NCBI RefSeq assembly: GCF_900156745.1
Contig: NZ_LT707065.1
Span: forward strand, 3,472,001-3,536,000
Source of the DNA: Achromobacter sp. MFA1 R4
Lineage (GTDB): Bacteria > Pseudomonadota > Gammaproteobacteria > Burkholderiales > Burkholderiaceae_B
DNA length: 64,000 bases
Direction of reading: 5' to 3'
This document shows, one piece after another, positions 48,629 through 56,593 of this stretch; positions within the stretch are counted from its first letter, which is position 1; each line of letters starts with the position of its first letter. The position numbers were made by a program, and so were the translations under genes. The notes under the pieces were generated by a model, which saw only the letters and a list, made by a program, of their open reading frames with translations, was not told the DNA's origin and did not search any database.

Positions 48629-48656
48629 TGTGCATGGATGCACAAGGAATGTGCAT
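48629..48656. promoter_or_regulatory. Candidate LysR operator upstream of the ABC receptor gene
   Basis: TGTGCAT-GG-ATGCACA (48629-48644) is a perfect 7-bp dyad, and a further half-site ATGTGCAT follows at 48649-48656, in phase at about two turns. It lies between the LysR gene and the divergent receptor gene. Confidence 0.6.
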
Positions 48657-48790
48657 TTCTGGTGTTGCTTGTTGATTTTCACACATCTACACTGGATCGG
48701 CTGGCCTTGGGCTAAGCCCTGGGACCGCAGGCCGCAAAGACGGCGCCATAACGCTAATACTCAGCGCATAAATACTCAGGAGACAAATCC

Positions 48791-50008
48791 ATGAAATTGC
48801 ACGCACGCGGGCTCGCCGCAGGCTTGTGTCTGGGCGCCGGATTGCTTGGGCAAGCCCTCGCGGCGGACAAGCCGCCAGTGAAGATCGGCATTCTGACGGA
48901 CATGTCCGGTACCTATGCCGGGATGGGGGGAGCGGGCTCGGTCGCGGCGGCGCAGTTGGCCATCGACGACTGCCTGGCCGCGGAGTGCAAGGGCATGAAG
49001 ATCGACCTGGTGTCCGCGGACAACCAGAACAAGGCGGACGTCGGCGCCGCCCGGGCGCGCGAATGGTTCGACCGCGACGGCGTCACCGCCATCGCCGACC
49101 TGACCAATTCCGCGGTGGCGCTGGCCGTGCAGGGCATCGCCCGCGAAAAGAACAAGGTCGTGATGTTCTCCGGTCCCGCCACCACGGCGTTGACCAACAA
49201 GGAATGCTCGCCGGTCGGCTTTCACTGGATGTTCGACACGTACTCGCAGTCGGCGGGCGGCGCCAAGGCCACCGTCCGGGCGGGCGGCAAGTCCTGGTTC
49301 TTCATCACCGTCGATTACGCCTTCGGCCATTCGCTGGAAGCCGACACCGCCAAGGCCGTGCAGGCGCTGGGCGGCAGCGTGGCCGGCAACGTGCGCCATC
49401 CCCTGAACGCGCCGGACTTCGCGTCCTACCTGCTGCAGGCGCAAAGTTCCAAGGCGCAGGTGGTGGCGCTGGCCAATGGCGGCCAGGACACCGTGAACGC
49501 CGTCAAGCAGGCGCGCGAGTTCGGCATCGTGGCGGGCGGCCAGCGGCTCGTGTCGCTGCTGATCTTCCTGTCCGACCTGCGTGCGCTCGGCCTGGAAAAC
49601 GCGCAGGGCCTGTCTTATGTGGACGGCTTTTACTGGGATTACGACGATGCGTCGCGCGAATGGTCTTCGCGCTTCGAAAAGGCGTTCCGCGGCCTGAAGC
49701 CCACCATGACGCAGGCCGGCGTGTATTCCAGCGTGCTGCATTACCTGCGCGCCGTGGCCGCCGCCAACAGCACCGATGGCAAAGTGGTGGCCGACAAGAT
49801 GCGTGACCTGCCCATCAAGGATCCGATCATGCGCAATGCGTCGATCCGTCCCGATGGCCGGGTCATTCACGACATGTACCTGTATGAAGTCAAGAAGCCC
49901 GCGGACTCCAAGGGCGGCTGGGACTATTCCAAGCTCGTGGCCACCATCCCGGCGGCAGAAGCCTTCCAGCCCCTGGCCGACTCCACCTGCCCGCTGGTGA
50001 AGAAATAG
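48791..50008 (+). CDS. ABC transporter substrate-binding protein (branched-chain amino acid type)
   Basis: A 405-residue periplasmic receptor of the Peripla_BP_6/LivJ fold. Signal peptide about 1-24 (LLGQALA|AD). The mature start VKIGILTDMSGTYAGMGG and the motif DVGAAREWFDRDGV are characteristic. Ligand unknown: these receptors bind branched amino acids, amides, or aromatic and short-chain acids. No permease or ATPase genes accompany it. CAGGAG precedes the ATG. mmsA follows after 93 bases. Confidence 0.9.
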   Translation: MKLHARGLAAGLCLGAGLLGQALAADKPPVKIGILTDMSGTYAGMGGAGSVAAAQLAIDDCLAAECKGMKIDLVSADNQNKADVGAARAREWFDRDGVTAIADLTNSAVALAVQGIAREKNKVVMFSGPATTALTNKECSPVGFHWMFDTYSQSAGGAKATVRAGGKSWFFITVDYAFGHSLEADTAKAVQALGGSVAGNVRHPLNAPDFASYLLQAQSSKAQVVALANGGQDTVNAVKQAREFGIVAGGQRLVSLLIFLSDLRALGLENAQGLSYVDGFYWDYDDASREWSSRFEKAFRGLKPTMTQAGVYSSVLHYLRAVAAANSTDGKVVADKMRDLPIKDPIMRNASIRPDGRVIHDMYLYEVKKPADSKGGWDYSKLVATIPAAEAFQPLADSTCPLVKK

Positions 50009-50101
50009 CCTGCGCGCGCCCCGGCCGCGCGCCGGGGCGCCGCAAGATCCAAGAACGCGGATGTCCATCCGCATCGACTACGCAGTGTGAGGAGCATCAA
50101 A

Positions 50102-51595
50102 ATGAGTGAAGTCCCGCGCGTCCCGCTACTGATCGGCGGCAAGCTCGTACAGTCCAAAACCACCGAATGGCGAGACGTGATCAACCCCGCCACCCAGGAG
50201 GTCGTCGCCAAGGTGCCCTTCGCCACGCGCGAAGAACTGGACCTGGCCGTCTCCAACGCCAAGGAGGCTTTCAAGACCTGGCGCAACAGCGGGCAGGGCG
50301 CGCGGATGCGCGTCATGCTGAAGTTCCAGGAGCTGCTGCGCGCCAACACCGGCAAGCTGGCCGAGATGATCACCCGCGAGCACGGCAAGACGCTGCCCGA
50401 CGCCGAAGGCGAAGTCGGCCGCGGCCTGGAAGTGGTCGAGCATGCGTGCTCCATCGCCAATTTGCAGTTGGGCGAATACGCCGAAAACGCCGCGTCCGGC
50501 ATCGACGTCTACACCCTGATCCAGCCGCTGGGCGTGTGCGCGGGCATCACCGCGTTCAACTTCCCGGTGATGCTGCCGTGCTTCATGTTCCCGATCGCCG
50601 TGGCCTGCGGCAATACCTTCGTGCTCAAGCCGTCCGAGCAGGATCCGACGTCCTCGCTGTTCCTGGCCCAACTGGCGCTGGAAGCCGGCCTGCCGCCGGG
50701 CGTGCTGAACGTCGTGCACGGCGGCCCCGAGACGGCCAACGGCCTGTGCGAGCATCCGGACATCAAGGCGGTGTCGTTCATCGGCTCGACCCGCGTGGGC
50801 ACCGAGATCTACAACCGCGCCTCCGCCGCCGGCAAGCGCTGCCAGTCCATGATGGGCGCCAAGAACCACTGCGTGATCCTGCCGGACGCCGATCCGGAAG
50901 TGGCGCTGAACCAGTTGCTGGGCGCCGCCTTCGGCGCGGCCGGCCAGCGCTGCATGGCCTCGTCGGTGGCCGTGCTGGTGGGCGAGGCCCGCAATTGGCT
51001 GCCCGACTTCGTCGAGCGCGCCAAGAAGCTCAAGGTCAACGTCGGCACGGATCGCGAAGCCGATCTCGGGCCCCTGGTGTCGCCCAACGCCAAGAAGCGC
51101 GTCGAAAGCCTGATCCAGAAGGGCGTGGACGAAGGCGCCAAGCTGCTGCTCGATGGCCGCAACCTCAAGGTGTCGGGCTTTGAGTCGGGCAATTTCGTGG
51201 GTCCGACCGTGTTCGATGCGGTGGCCGAAGACATGACCATCTACACCGAGGAAATCTTCGGACCGGTCCTGTGCTGCGTCGGCGTCGAGACGCTGGAAGA
51301 CGCGGTGGCGTTCATCAACCGCAACCCCAACGGCAACGGCGTTGCCCTGTTTACGCAGGACGGGGGCGCGGCGCGCTACTTCCAGAACAACATCGATGTG
51401 GGCCAGGTCGGCATCAATGTGCCCATTCCGGTGCCGGTGGCGTGGTTCAGCTTCACGGGTTCGCGCGGCTCCAAGCTGGGCGACCTGGGTCCGAACGGCA
51501 AGCAGGCGGTGCAATTCTGGACGCAGACCAAGACCGTGACGGCGCGCTGGTCGGCGCATGCCAAGACGGTCAACACCACGATCTCGATGCGCTAA
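50102..51595 (+). CDS. mmsA: CoA-acylating methylmalonate-semialdehyde dehydrogenase
   Basis: A 497-residue aldehyde dehydrogenase that converts methylmalonate or malonate semialdehyde to propionyl-CoA or acetyl-CoA, in valine, beta-alanine or inositol catabolism. The catalytic Cys is in AAGQRCMASS; the NAD-binding FIGSTRVGTEIY and the family hallmark GITAFNFPVMLPCFMFPIA are present. GAGGAG precedes ATG 50102. Its companion mmsB is not next to it. Propionyl-CoA links it to prpE 3 kb downstream only in a metabolic sense. Confidence 0.95.
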   Translation: MSEVPRVPLLIGGKLVQSKTTEWRDVINPATQEVVAKVPFATREELDLAVSNAKEAFKTWRNSGQGARMRVMLKFQELLRANTGKLAEMITREHGKTLPDAEGEVGRGLEVVEHACSIANLQLGEYAENAASGIDVYTLIQPLGVCAGITAFNFPVMLPCFMFPIAVACGNTFVLKPSEQDPTSSLFLAQLALEAGLPPGVLNVVHGGPETANGLCEHPDIKAVSFIGSTRVGTEIYNRASAAGKRCQSMMGAKNHCVILPDADPEVALNQLLGAAFGAAGQRCMASSVAVLVGEARNWLPDFVERAKKLKVNVGTDREADLGPLVSPNAKKRVESLIQKGVDEGAKLLLDGRNLKVSGFESGNFVGPTVFDAVAEDMTIYTEEIFGPVLCCVGVETLEDAVAFINRNPNGNGVALFTQDGGAARYFQNNIDVGQVGINVPIPVPVAWFSFTGSRGSKLGDLGPNGKQAVQFWTQTKTVTARWSAHAKTVNTTISMR

Positions 51596-51603
51596 AAGGA
51601 GGG

Positions 51604-51649
51604 ACGCCTTGCTCCTAAGCTTATACGAATAATTCATATAGCAAGGCGT
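51604..51649. promoter_or_regulatory. Nested dyad upstream of the CysB-like gene
   Basis: A perfect 10-bp outer arm ACGCCTTGCT (51604-51613) / AGCAAGGCGT (51640-51649) encloses an inner AT-rich dyad TATACGAA (51622-51629) / TTCATATA (51633-51640), 7 of 8 matching. A perfect TATAAT (51660-51665) follows, 26 bases before the next ATG. It may be an operator, or the mmsA 3' hairpin. Confidence 0.6.
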
Positions 51650-51690
51650 TCTTATTACTTATAATTGGCCCGTCTATCAGGGGCCGATTA

Positions 51691-52635
51691 ATGAACCTCC
51701 AGCAATTTCGTTTCGTGCGTGAAACCATCCGGCGCGACTTCAACCTGACCGAAGCCGCCCGGATGCTCTATACCTCGCAGCCAGGCGTGTCCAAGGCCAT
51801 CATCGAATTCGAAGACGAGCTGGGCATCAAGATCTTCGAGCGGCACGGCAAACGCATCAAGGGGCTGACCAAGCCCGGCCTCGCCGTGTCCCAGGTGATC
51901 GACCGCATCATGCGCGAGGTCGACAACCTGAAGAAGGTCAGCGACGAATTCGCGCGCCGTGACGAAGGCGGACTGGTCATTGCCTGCACCCACACCCAGG
52001 CGCGCTATCTGCTGCCGCGTGTGATCCCCGCGTTCCGCAAGCAATTCCCGAAGGTCCACCTGTCGTTGGCCGAGGGCAGTCCGGCCCAGCTTGCCGAAAT
52101 GGTGCTGCATGAACAGGCCGACCTGGCGCTGGCGACCGAATCGCTGGCCCTGACGCCGGGCCTGGCCACCTTGCCCGTCTATGCGTGGGAACACACCGTG
52201 GTCGTGCGTCCGGACCACCCGCTTGCCGAGCTGACCTCCAGCGCGGCCAAGCGCCTGTCGCTGGCGCAACTGGCCGAATATCCCATCGTCACCTATGACC
52301 GCGCCTTCACCGGCCGCAGCACGATCGACGAGATTTTCGCCAACCAGGGCATCCATCCGGACATCGTGCTCGAAGCCATCGATGCCGACGTGATCAAGAC
52401 CTATGTGGACGTGGGCCTGGGCATCGGCATCATCGCCGGCGTCGCCTACGATCCGCGCCGTGATTCGAATCTGGTCGGTCTGCCGGTGGGGCACCTGTTC
52501 GGCACGCACACCACCCGCGTGGGCGTGAAGGCCGGCGTGTTCCTGCGCGACTACGTCTACACCTTCCTGGAGATGCTGGCGCCGTCGCTGACCCGGGCCG
52601 TGGTCACCGACGCGGTGCAAGGCGTGCCCAAGTAG
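51691..52635 (+). CDS. CysB-family LysR regulator
   Basis: A 314-residue regulator of the CysB/Cbl branch. The HTH starts MNLQQFRFVRETIRRDFNLTEAARMLYTSQPGVSK, where YTSQPGVSK is nearly diagnostic, followed by EDELGIKIFERHGKR. The effector domain has CTHTQARYLLP and the TYDRAFTGRSTID motif that in CysB binds sulfate or N-acetylserine. It probably controls sulfur assimilation, but no cys genes are in the window. Confidence 0.93.
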   Translation: MNLQQFRFVRETIRRDFNLTEAARMLYTSQPGVSKAIIEFEDELGIKIFERHGKRIKGLTKPGLAVSQVIDRIMREVDNLKKVSDEFARRDEGGLVIACTHTQARYLLPRVIPAFRKQFPKVHLSLAEGSPAQLAEMVLHEQADLALATESLALTPGLATLPVYAWEHTVVVRPDHPLAELTSSAAKRLSLAQLAEYPIVTYDRAFTGRSTIDEIFANQGIHPDIVLEAIDADVIKTYVDVGLGIGIIAGVAYDPRRDSNLVGLPVGHLFGTHTTRVGVKAGVFLRDYVYTFLEMLAPSLTRAVVTDAVQGVPK

Positions 52636-52665
52636 GGCGGTCCCGGCTGCCTGCGCCGCCCCAAG

Positions 52666-52696
52666 CGCGACGTCTCGATGACGTCGCGTTTTTTTT
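52666..52696 (+). terminator. Rho-independent terminator after the CysB-like gene
   Basis: A 9-bp perfect stem CGCGACGTC (52666-52674) / GACGTCGCG (52680-52688) with a 5-base loop and eight T. Confidence 0.95.
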
Positions 52697-52781
52697 GCCC
52701 CGGCCCAGCGCGCGGGGCCTGCCGGCTATCCCCTGGCGTCATCTCATAAAAATAATTAAATAAGAACTGATCTCATTTAAG

Positions 52782-52815
52782 TTGACGAAAAAATAGGAAT
52801 CATTATCATTACATC
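52782..52815 (+). promoter_or_regulatory. Promoter overlapped by a Fur-like box, upstream of the DUF2325 gene
   Basis: TTGACG (52782-52787), 16-base spacer, TATCAT (52804-52809). Overlapping the -10 is AATCATTATCATTAC (52799-52813), which on the reverse strand reads GTAATGATAATGATT, two adjacent NATGAT/AATGAT hexamers as in Fur sites. Iron repression is inferred. Confidence 0.6.
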
Positions 52816-52843
52816 CAGGCTCAACGACCCAGTGAGGTACATC

Positions 52844-53167
52844 ATGACGGCAGGACTTAGTGCAGTGGTAGTGGGCGCCGACCGCCTCGGCAATATTCCC
52901 GATCTGCTCAAAGGACACAACATTTCGATCACGCACCACATCAGCGGTCGTGATCCCTCGCATCAAAAGAAGACCTTGCAACTGCCCTCGGGCACGCAAC
53001 TGGTCATCCTGCTGACCGATTTCCTCGGCCACAACGTCATGAAGACCTTCCGCAACGCGGCGCAGCGCGGCGGCATCCGGGTCGTGGCTTGTCGCCGCTC
53101 GGTGTGCAGCATGCAGCAAGCCCTGCAGCAGTGCGGCCTTTGCCCGCGCGCCGGCACGGTACATTGA
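52844..53167 (+). CDS. DUF2325 family small protein
   Basis: A 107-residue protein with a Rossmann-like start (GLSAVVVGADRLGNIPDLL) and a conserved TDFLGHNVMK segment. Two C-terminal cysteine groups (CRRSVCSM and QCGLC) could bind metal or form disulfides. Function unknown; DUF2325 genes recur in proteobacteria. GAGG at 52833-52836 precedes ATG 52844. The promoter carries a Fur-like site, suggesting expression under low iron. Confidence 0.8.
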   Translation: MTAGLSAVVVGADRLGNIPDLLKGHNISITHHISGRDPSHQKKTLQLPSGTQLVILLTDFLGHNVMKTFRNAAQRGGIRVVACRRSVCSMQQALQQCGLCPRAGTVH

Positions 53168-53251
53168 CCGAACGCGTCTTGCCGCGCATTCACGAAGAAC
53201 TGGGGAGGCCGATACGGCCTGCGGCCTGAAACGCCGCGAAGAGAAAAAATA

Positions 53252-53287
53252 AAAACGCCGCCGGACGGGATCGTCTGGCGGCGTTTT
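53252..53287. terminator. Bidirectional terminator between convergent genes
   Basis: AAAACGCCGCC (53252-53262) pairs perfectly with GGCGGCGTTTT (53277-53287), and the inner bases extend the stem. A/T runs on both sides let it serve the DUF2325 gene (+) and the NlpC/P60 gene (-). Confidence 0.95.
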
Positions 53288-53351
53288 GCATTTTTGGAGG
53301 ATGGCGCGCCGGGCGCGCTGCGTGCGAAGATGCCGGCGAAGGGCGGGGCGG

Positions 53352-54011
53352 TCAGTTTGCCGCGCGGGCCGACGCCATCAAGGTGTTGTCCAGGCGGCGG
53401 GCGCCGTTGTAGCGTTTGCTCCAGTAGGCCATGGTCATGTTTTCGACACGCACCACGCCGCCGGCGCTGGGGGAATGCACGAAGCGATCGTCGCCCAGGT
53501 AGATGCCTACGTGGGAATAGCGGCGGCCCATCGTGTTGAAGAAGACGAGATCGCCGGCCTTGAGCTCATTTTTGGCGACGGCCACGCCTTGGCGCGCGAT
53601 TTCCGCGGCATTGCGGGGCAGTTTCAGGCCCAGCCCGCGTTCGGCCGAGTAGGCCACCAGGCCGCTGCAGTCGAAACCGGTGTCGGGGGAGCTGCCGCCG
53701 AAGCGGTAGCGGATGCCCAGGTGGTTCAGGGCCTCGCTGACCATGGCGTTGTCCGTGGAGACACCGGCAAGGTTGCGTTGGCGTTCACGCTTGAATTTTT
53801 GCACCACCAGCATACCGATCGGGTCATCGGCGGTGGCGACCCATTCCATCTCGTAGGGATCGATCTCGGACGTATGGGCGGTTGACTTTTGGCTATTGCT
53901 TGCACAACCGGCCACACCCGCGACGCACGCAACCAACGCGAGCATGCGCAAACCGCGCTTTGCATGGCCATTGGTTGAATTGAATCGCGCGAGTATGGAG
54001 TGTCGATGCAT
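53352..54011 (-). CDS. NlpC/P60 family lipoprotein (Spr/MepS-like endopeptidase)
   Basis: A 219-residue cell-wall hydrolase of peptidase family C40. A lipobox VAGC (Cys about 36) ends the signal. The C40 domain (about 90-205) has the triad Cys in GFDCSGLV, His in YSHVGIYLG and a polar third residue in RFVHSPS. By family it cuts stem-peptide cross-links to allow wall growth. An earlier region (about 40-85) is unlike known domains. Confidence 0.92.
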   Translation of the reverse strand: MHRHSILARFNSTNGHAKRGLRMLALVACVAGVAGCASNSQKSTAHTSEIDPYEMEWVATADDPIGMLVVQKFKRERQRNLAGVSTDNAMVSEALNHLGIRYRFGGSSPDTGFDCSGLVAYSAERGLGLKLPRNAAEIARQGVAVAKNELKAGDLVFFNTMGRRYSHVGIYLGDDRFVHSPSAGGVVRVENMTMAYWSKRYNGARRLDNTLMASARAAN

Positions 54012-54201
54012 TCGCCTGGGGATGAATCACTGAAGACGGCAACAACCGGCGTATTAGCCGCGGATGGGGCCGAAATGTCAGCAAATTCAACAATTATGTG
54101 CAACTTCGCGGGGATTCTACCAAACTTTCAAGACCGATTCGTGACGTAACGGCCCTAAATATCCATGCAGCGTGGACATCTGGAAGAATTTTTTGACTTG
54201 C

Positions 54202-54217
54202 GGCAAGCCTCGTGCAA
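54202..54217 (+). promoter_or_regulatory. Possible sigma54 -24/-12 element upstream of prpE
   Basis: CGGCAAGCCTCGTGCA has GG at 54202-54203 and GC at 54214-54215, the exact 12-base GG-to-GC spacing of sigma54 promoters (consensus TGGCAC-N5-TTGC), though with three mismatches. E. coli prpBCDE uses sigma54. No PrpR-type activator is in the window. Confidence 0.3.
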
Positions 54218-54299
54218 GGTTTGCCTACCAGAATGACCGAAAAGATTTGACAACAAATCAATCAGCCTTAAGGCGTATGAACAATACCAGGAGACAACT

Positions 54300-56189
54300 A
54301 TGCAAAGAACCCGGGATTTCCACTATCGCTCGGTTCATGACCGTGACGCGTTCTGGCGCGAGGAAGCCAGCCGCATCCATTGGGAGACGCCTTTCGAGTC
54401 TGTGCTGGATTTCTCCCGGCCGCCATTCGCCAAGTGGTTCGTAGGCGGTCGGACCAATCTTTGCTACAACGCGGTCGACCGCTGGCTGCCCACCCAGGCG
54501 GACAGCCCCGCGCTCATCTGGGTGTCGACCGAAGTGGACCGCGAGCAGGTCTACACCCGGCAGGACGTCTACGAAGAAGTGAACGCCGCCGCCGCGATGC
54601 TGCGCGAACTCGGGGTAGGGCGGGGCGACCGCGTCCTGCTCTACATGCCGATGGTGCCGGAAGCGGTGTTCACCATGCTGGCCTGCGCGCGCATCGGCGC
54701 CGTCCACTCCGTGGTGTTCGGCGGCTTTGCGTCCGTGAATCTGGCGCAGCGCATCGACGACGCCGCGCCCAAGGTGGTGGTCTGCACCGACGGCGGGTCG
54801 CGGGCCGGCAAGGTCGTGGCCTACAAGCCGCTTCTGGACCGCGCGCTCAGCCTTGCCAAATCGCCGCCCGCGTCGGTGGTGGTGTTCGACCGCGGCCTGT
54901 CGCCGTTCGAGCCGGTGGCGGGACGCGACCTGGACTACGCCACCTTGCGCGAACGTCACCGCGGCGCGCGCGTGCCGGTCGAATGGCTTGAATCGTCCGA
55001 GCCCAGCTACATCCTGTATACCTCCGGCACCACGGGCCGGCCCAAGGGCGTGCAGCGCGATACCGGCGGTTATGCGGTGGCGCTGGCCTCGTCCATGGAA
55101 TACCTGTTCGATGGCCGTCCCGGCGACACGTACTTCTGCACCAGCGACATCGGCTGGGTGGTGGGGCATTCCTACATTGTCTATGGGCCGCTGATCGGCG
55201 GGCAGTCAACCATCCTCTACGAGGGCACGCCGGTACGCCCGGACGGCGCCATCCTCTGGAAACTGGTCGAGCAATACGGCGTGAACACGCTTTTTTCGGC
55301 GCCCACGGCCGTGCGCGTCCTCAAGCGCCAGGATCCGGCGCTGCTCAAGCGGCATGACCTGTCCACGCTGCGCGCCGTCTATCTGGCCGGCGAGCCGCTG
55401 GACGAGCCGACGGCGCAATGGATTTCCGAAGGGCTGGGCAAGCCCATCATCGACAATTACTGGCAGACGGAATCCGGCTGGCCGATCCTGTCGGCCCAGC
55501 CCGGGATCGAAAAGGTGCCCACCCGGTTCGGCAGCCCTTCGTTTCCCGTCTATGGATTTGACGTCCGCATCGTCAGCGAATCCACCGGCGAAGACCTGGG
55601 CCCTGACCAGAAGGGCGTGGTCGCCATCGTGCCCCCGCTGCCGCCCGGCGCGATGTCCACCATCTGGGGCGACGACGAGCGCTTCGTGCAGACGTATTTC
55701 ACGGCCATCCCGGATCGGCAGGTGTATTCCACCTTCGACTGGGGGCGGGTGGACGCGGACGGCTACTGGTTCATCCTTGGCCGCACGGACGACGTGATCA
55801 ATGTGGCGGGCCACCGGCTCGGCACGCGCGAAATCGAGGAGTCGGTCAACAGCCACAGCGGCATCGCGGAATGCGCGGTGGTGGGCGTGGCCGATCCGCT
55901 CAAGGGGCAGGTCGCCATGGCCTTCGCCGTGTTGAAGAATCCCGCCGGCGCCGATACGCCGGAAGCGGCAAAGCGGCTGGAAGGCGATATCATGCGGCTG
56001 GTGGAAGAACAGCTTGGGGCGGTGGCAAGGCCGGCCAGGATCCGGTTCGTGGGCGCCCTGCCCAAGACCCGTTCCGGCAAGGTGCTGCGCCGCGCGATCG
56101 TCGCGGTGTGCGAGTCGCGCGATCCCGGCGACCTGACCACCATGGAAGACCCCAACGCCCTCGAACAGATCAAGGAGTCACTGCAATGA
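54300..56189 (+). CDS. prpE: Propionate-CoA ligase PrpE (AMP-forming)
   Basis: A 629-residue acyl-CoA synthetase that activates propionate (or a similar short acid) to the CoA thioester. The P-loop-like YTSGTTGRPKGV, the A5 region DNYWQTESGWPI and the C-terminal KTRSGKVLRR (lysine subject to acetyl control) are intact. The residue after YWQTESG is W, as in PrpE and Acs types. It overlaps the next gene by 4 bases (ATGA), with an internal AAGGAG (56172-56177) serving that gene. No prpB, prpC or prpD is adjacent. Confidence 0.92.
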   Translation: MQRTRDFHYRSVHDRDAFWREEASRIHWETPFESVLDFSRPPFAKWFVGGRTNLCYNAVDRWLPTQADSPALIWVSTEVDREQVYTRQDVYEEVNAAAAMLRELGVGRGDRVLLYMPMVPEAVFTMLACARIGAVHSVVFGGFASVNLAQRIDDAAPKVVVCTDGGSRAGKVVAYKPLLDRALSLAKSPPASVVVFDRGLSPFEPVAGRDLDYATLRERHRGARVPVEWLESSEPSYILYTSGTTGRPKGVQRDTGGYAVALASSMEYLFDGRPGDTYFCTSDIGWVVGHSYIVYGPLIGGQSTILYEGTPVRPDGAILWKLVEQYGVNTLFSAPTAVRVLKRQDPALLKRHDLSTLRAVYLAGEPLDEPTAQWISEGLGKPIIDNYWQTESGWPILSAQPGIEKVPTRFGSPSFPVYGFDVRIVSESTGEDLGPDQKGVVAIVPPLPPGAMSTIWGDDERFVQTYFTAIPDRQVYSTFDWGRVDADGYWFILGRTDDVINVAGHRLGTREIEESVNSHSGIAECAVVGVADPLKGQVAMAFAVLKNPAGADTPEAAKRLEGDIMRLVEEQLGAVARPARIRFVGALPKTRSGKVLRRAIVAVCESRDPGDLTTMEDPNALEQIKESLQ

Positions 56190-56593
56190 AAACCAAACCC
56201 GTGCTGAGCGCCGACGACGTCAAAAAGATCCTGGCCGCGGCCGAAGCACACGCCTTGCAGAACAAATGGGCCGTCACCATCGCCGTGACCGACGATGGCG
56301 GCCATCTGCTGGGCATGCTGCGCCTGGACGACGCGGCTCCCATCTCGTCGCACATCGCGCCCGCCAAGGCCAAGACGGCCGCGCTGGGCCGCCGCGAGTC
56401 GCGCGTCTATGAAGAGCTCATCAACAACGGCCGCTACTCGTTCCTGTCGGCGCCGCTGATCGAAGGCATGCTCGAGGGCGGCGTGCCGGTCGTGGCCGAC
56501 GGCCAGGTCGTCGGCGCGGTGGGCGTCTCGGGCGTGAAGTCGACCGAGGACGTGCAGATCGCGCAAGCAGGCATCGCCGCGCTGGGCCTATGA
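56186..56593 (+). CDS. GlcG/HbpS-family small protein
   Basis: A 135-residue protein of the GlcG/HbpS (DUF336) family. It begins with LSADDVKKILAAAEAHA and has the conserved AVTIAVTDDGGHLL and GRRESRVYEELINN regions; the C-terminal GGVPVVADGQVVGAVGVSG is family-typical. Members bind haem or occur in glycolate and aromatic-acid operons, without a settled activity. Coupled overlaps with prpE (upstream) and the MFS gene (downstream) place it inside one transcript, suggesting a role in handling the same compound. Confidence 0.9.
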   Translation: MKTKPVLSADDVKKILAAAEAHALQNKWAVTIAVTDDGGHLLGMLRLDDAAPISSHIAPAKAKTAALGRRESRVYEELINNGRYSFLSAPLIEGMLEGGVPVVADGQVVGAVGVSGVKSTEDVQIAQAGIAALGL

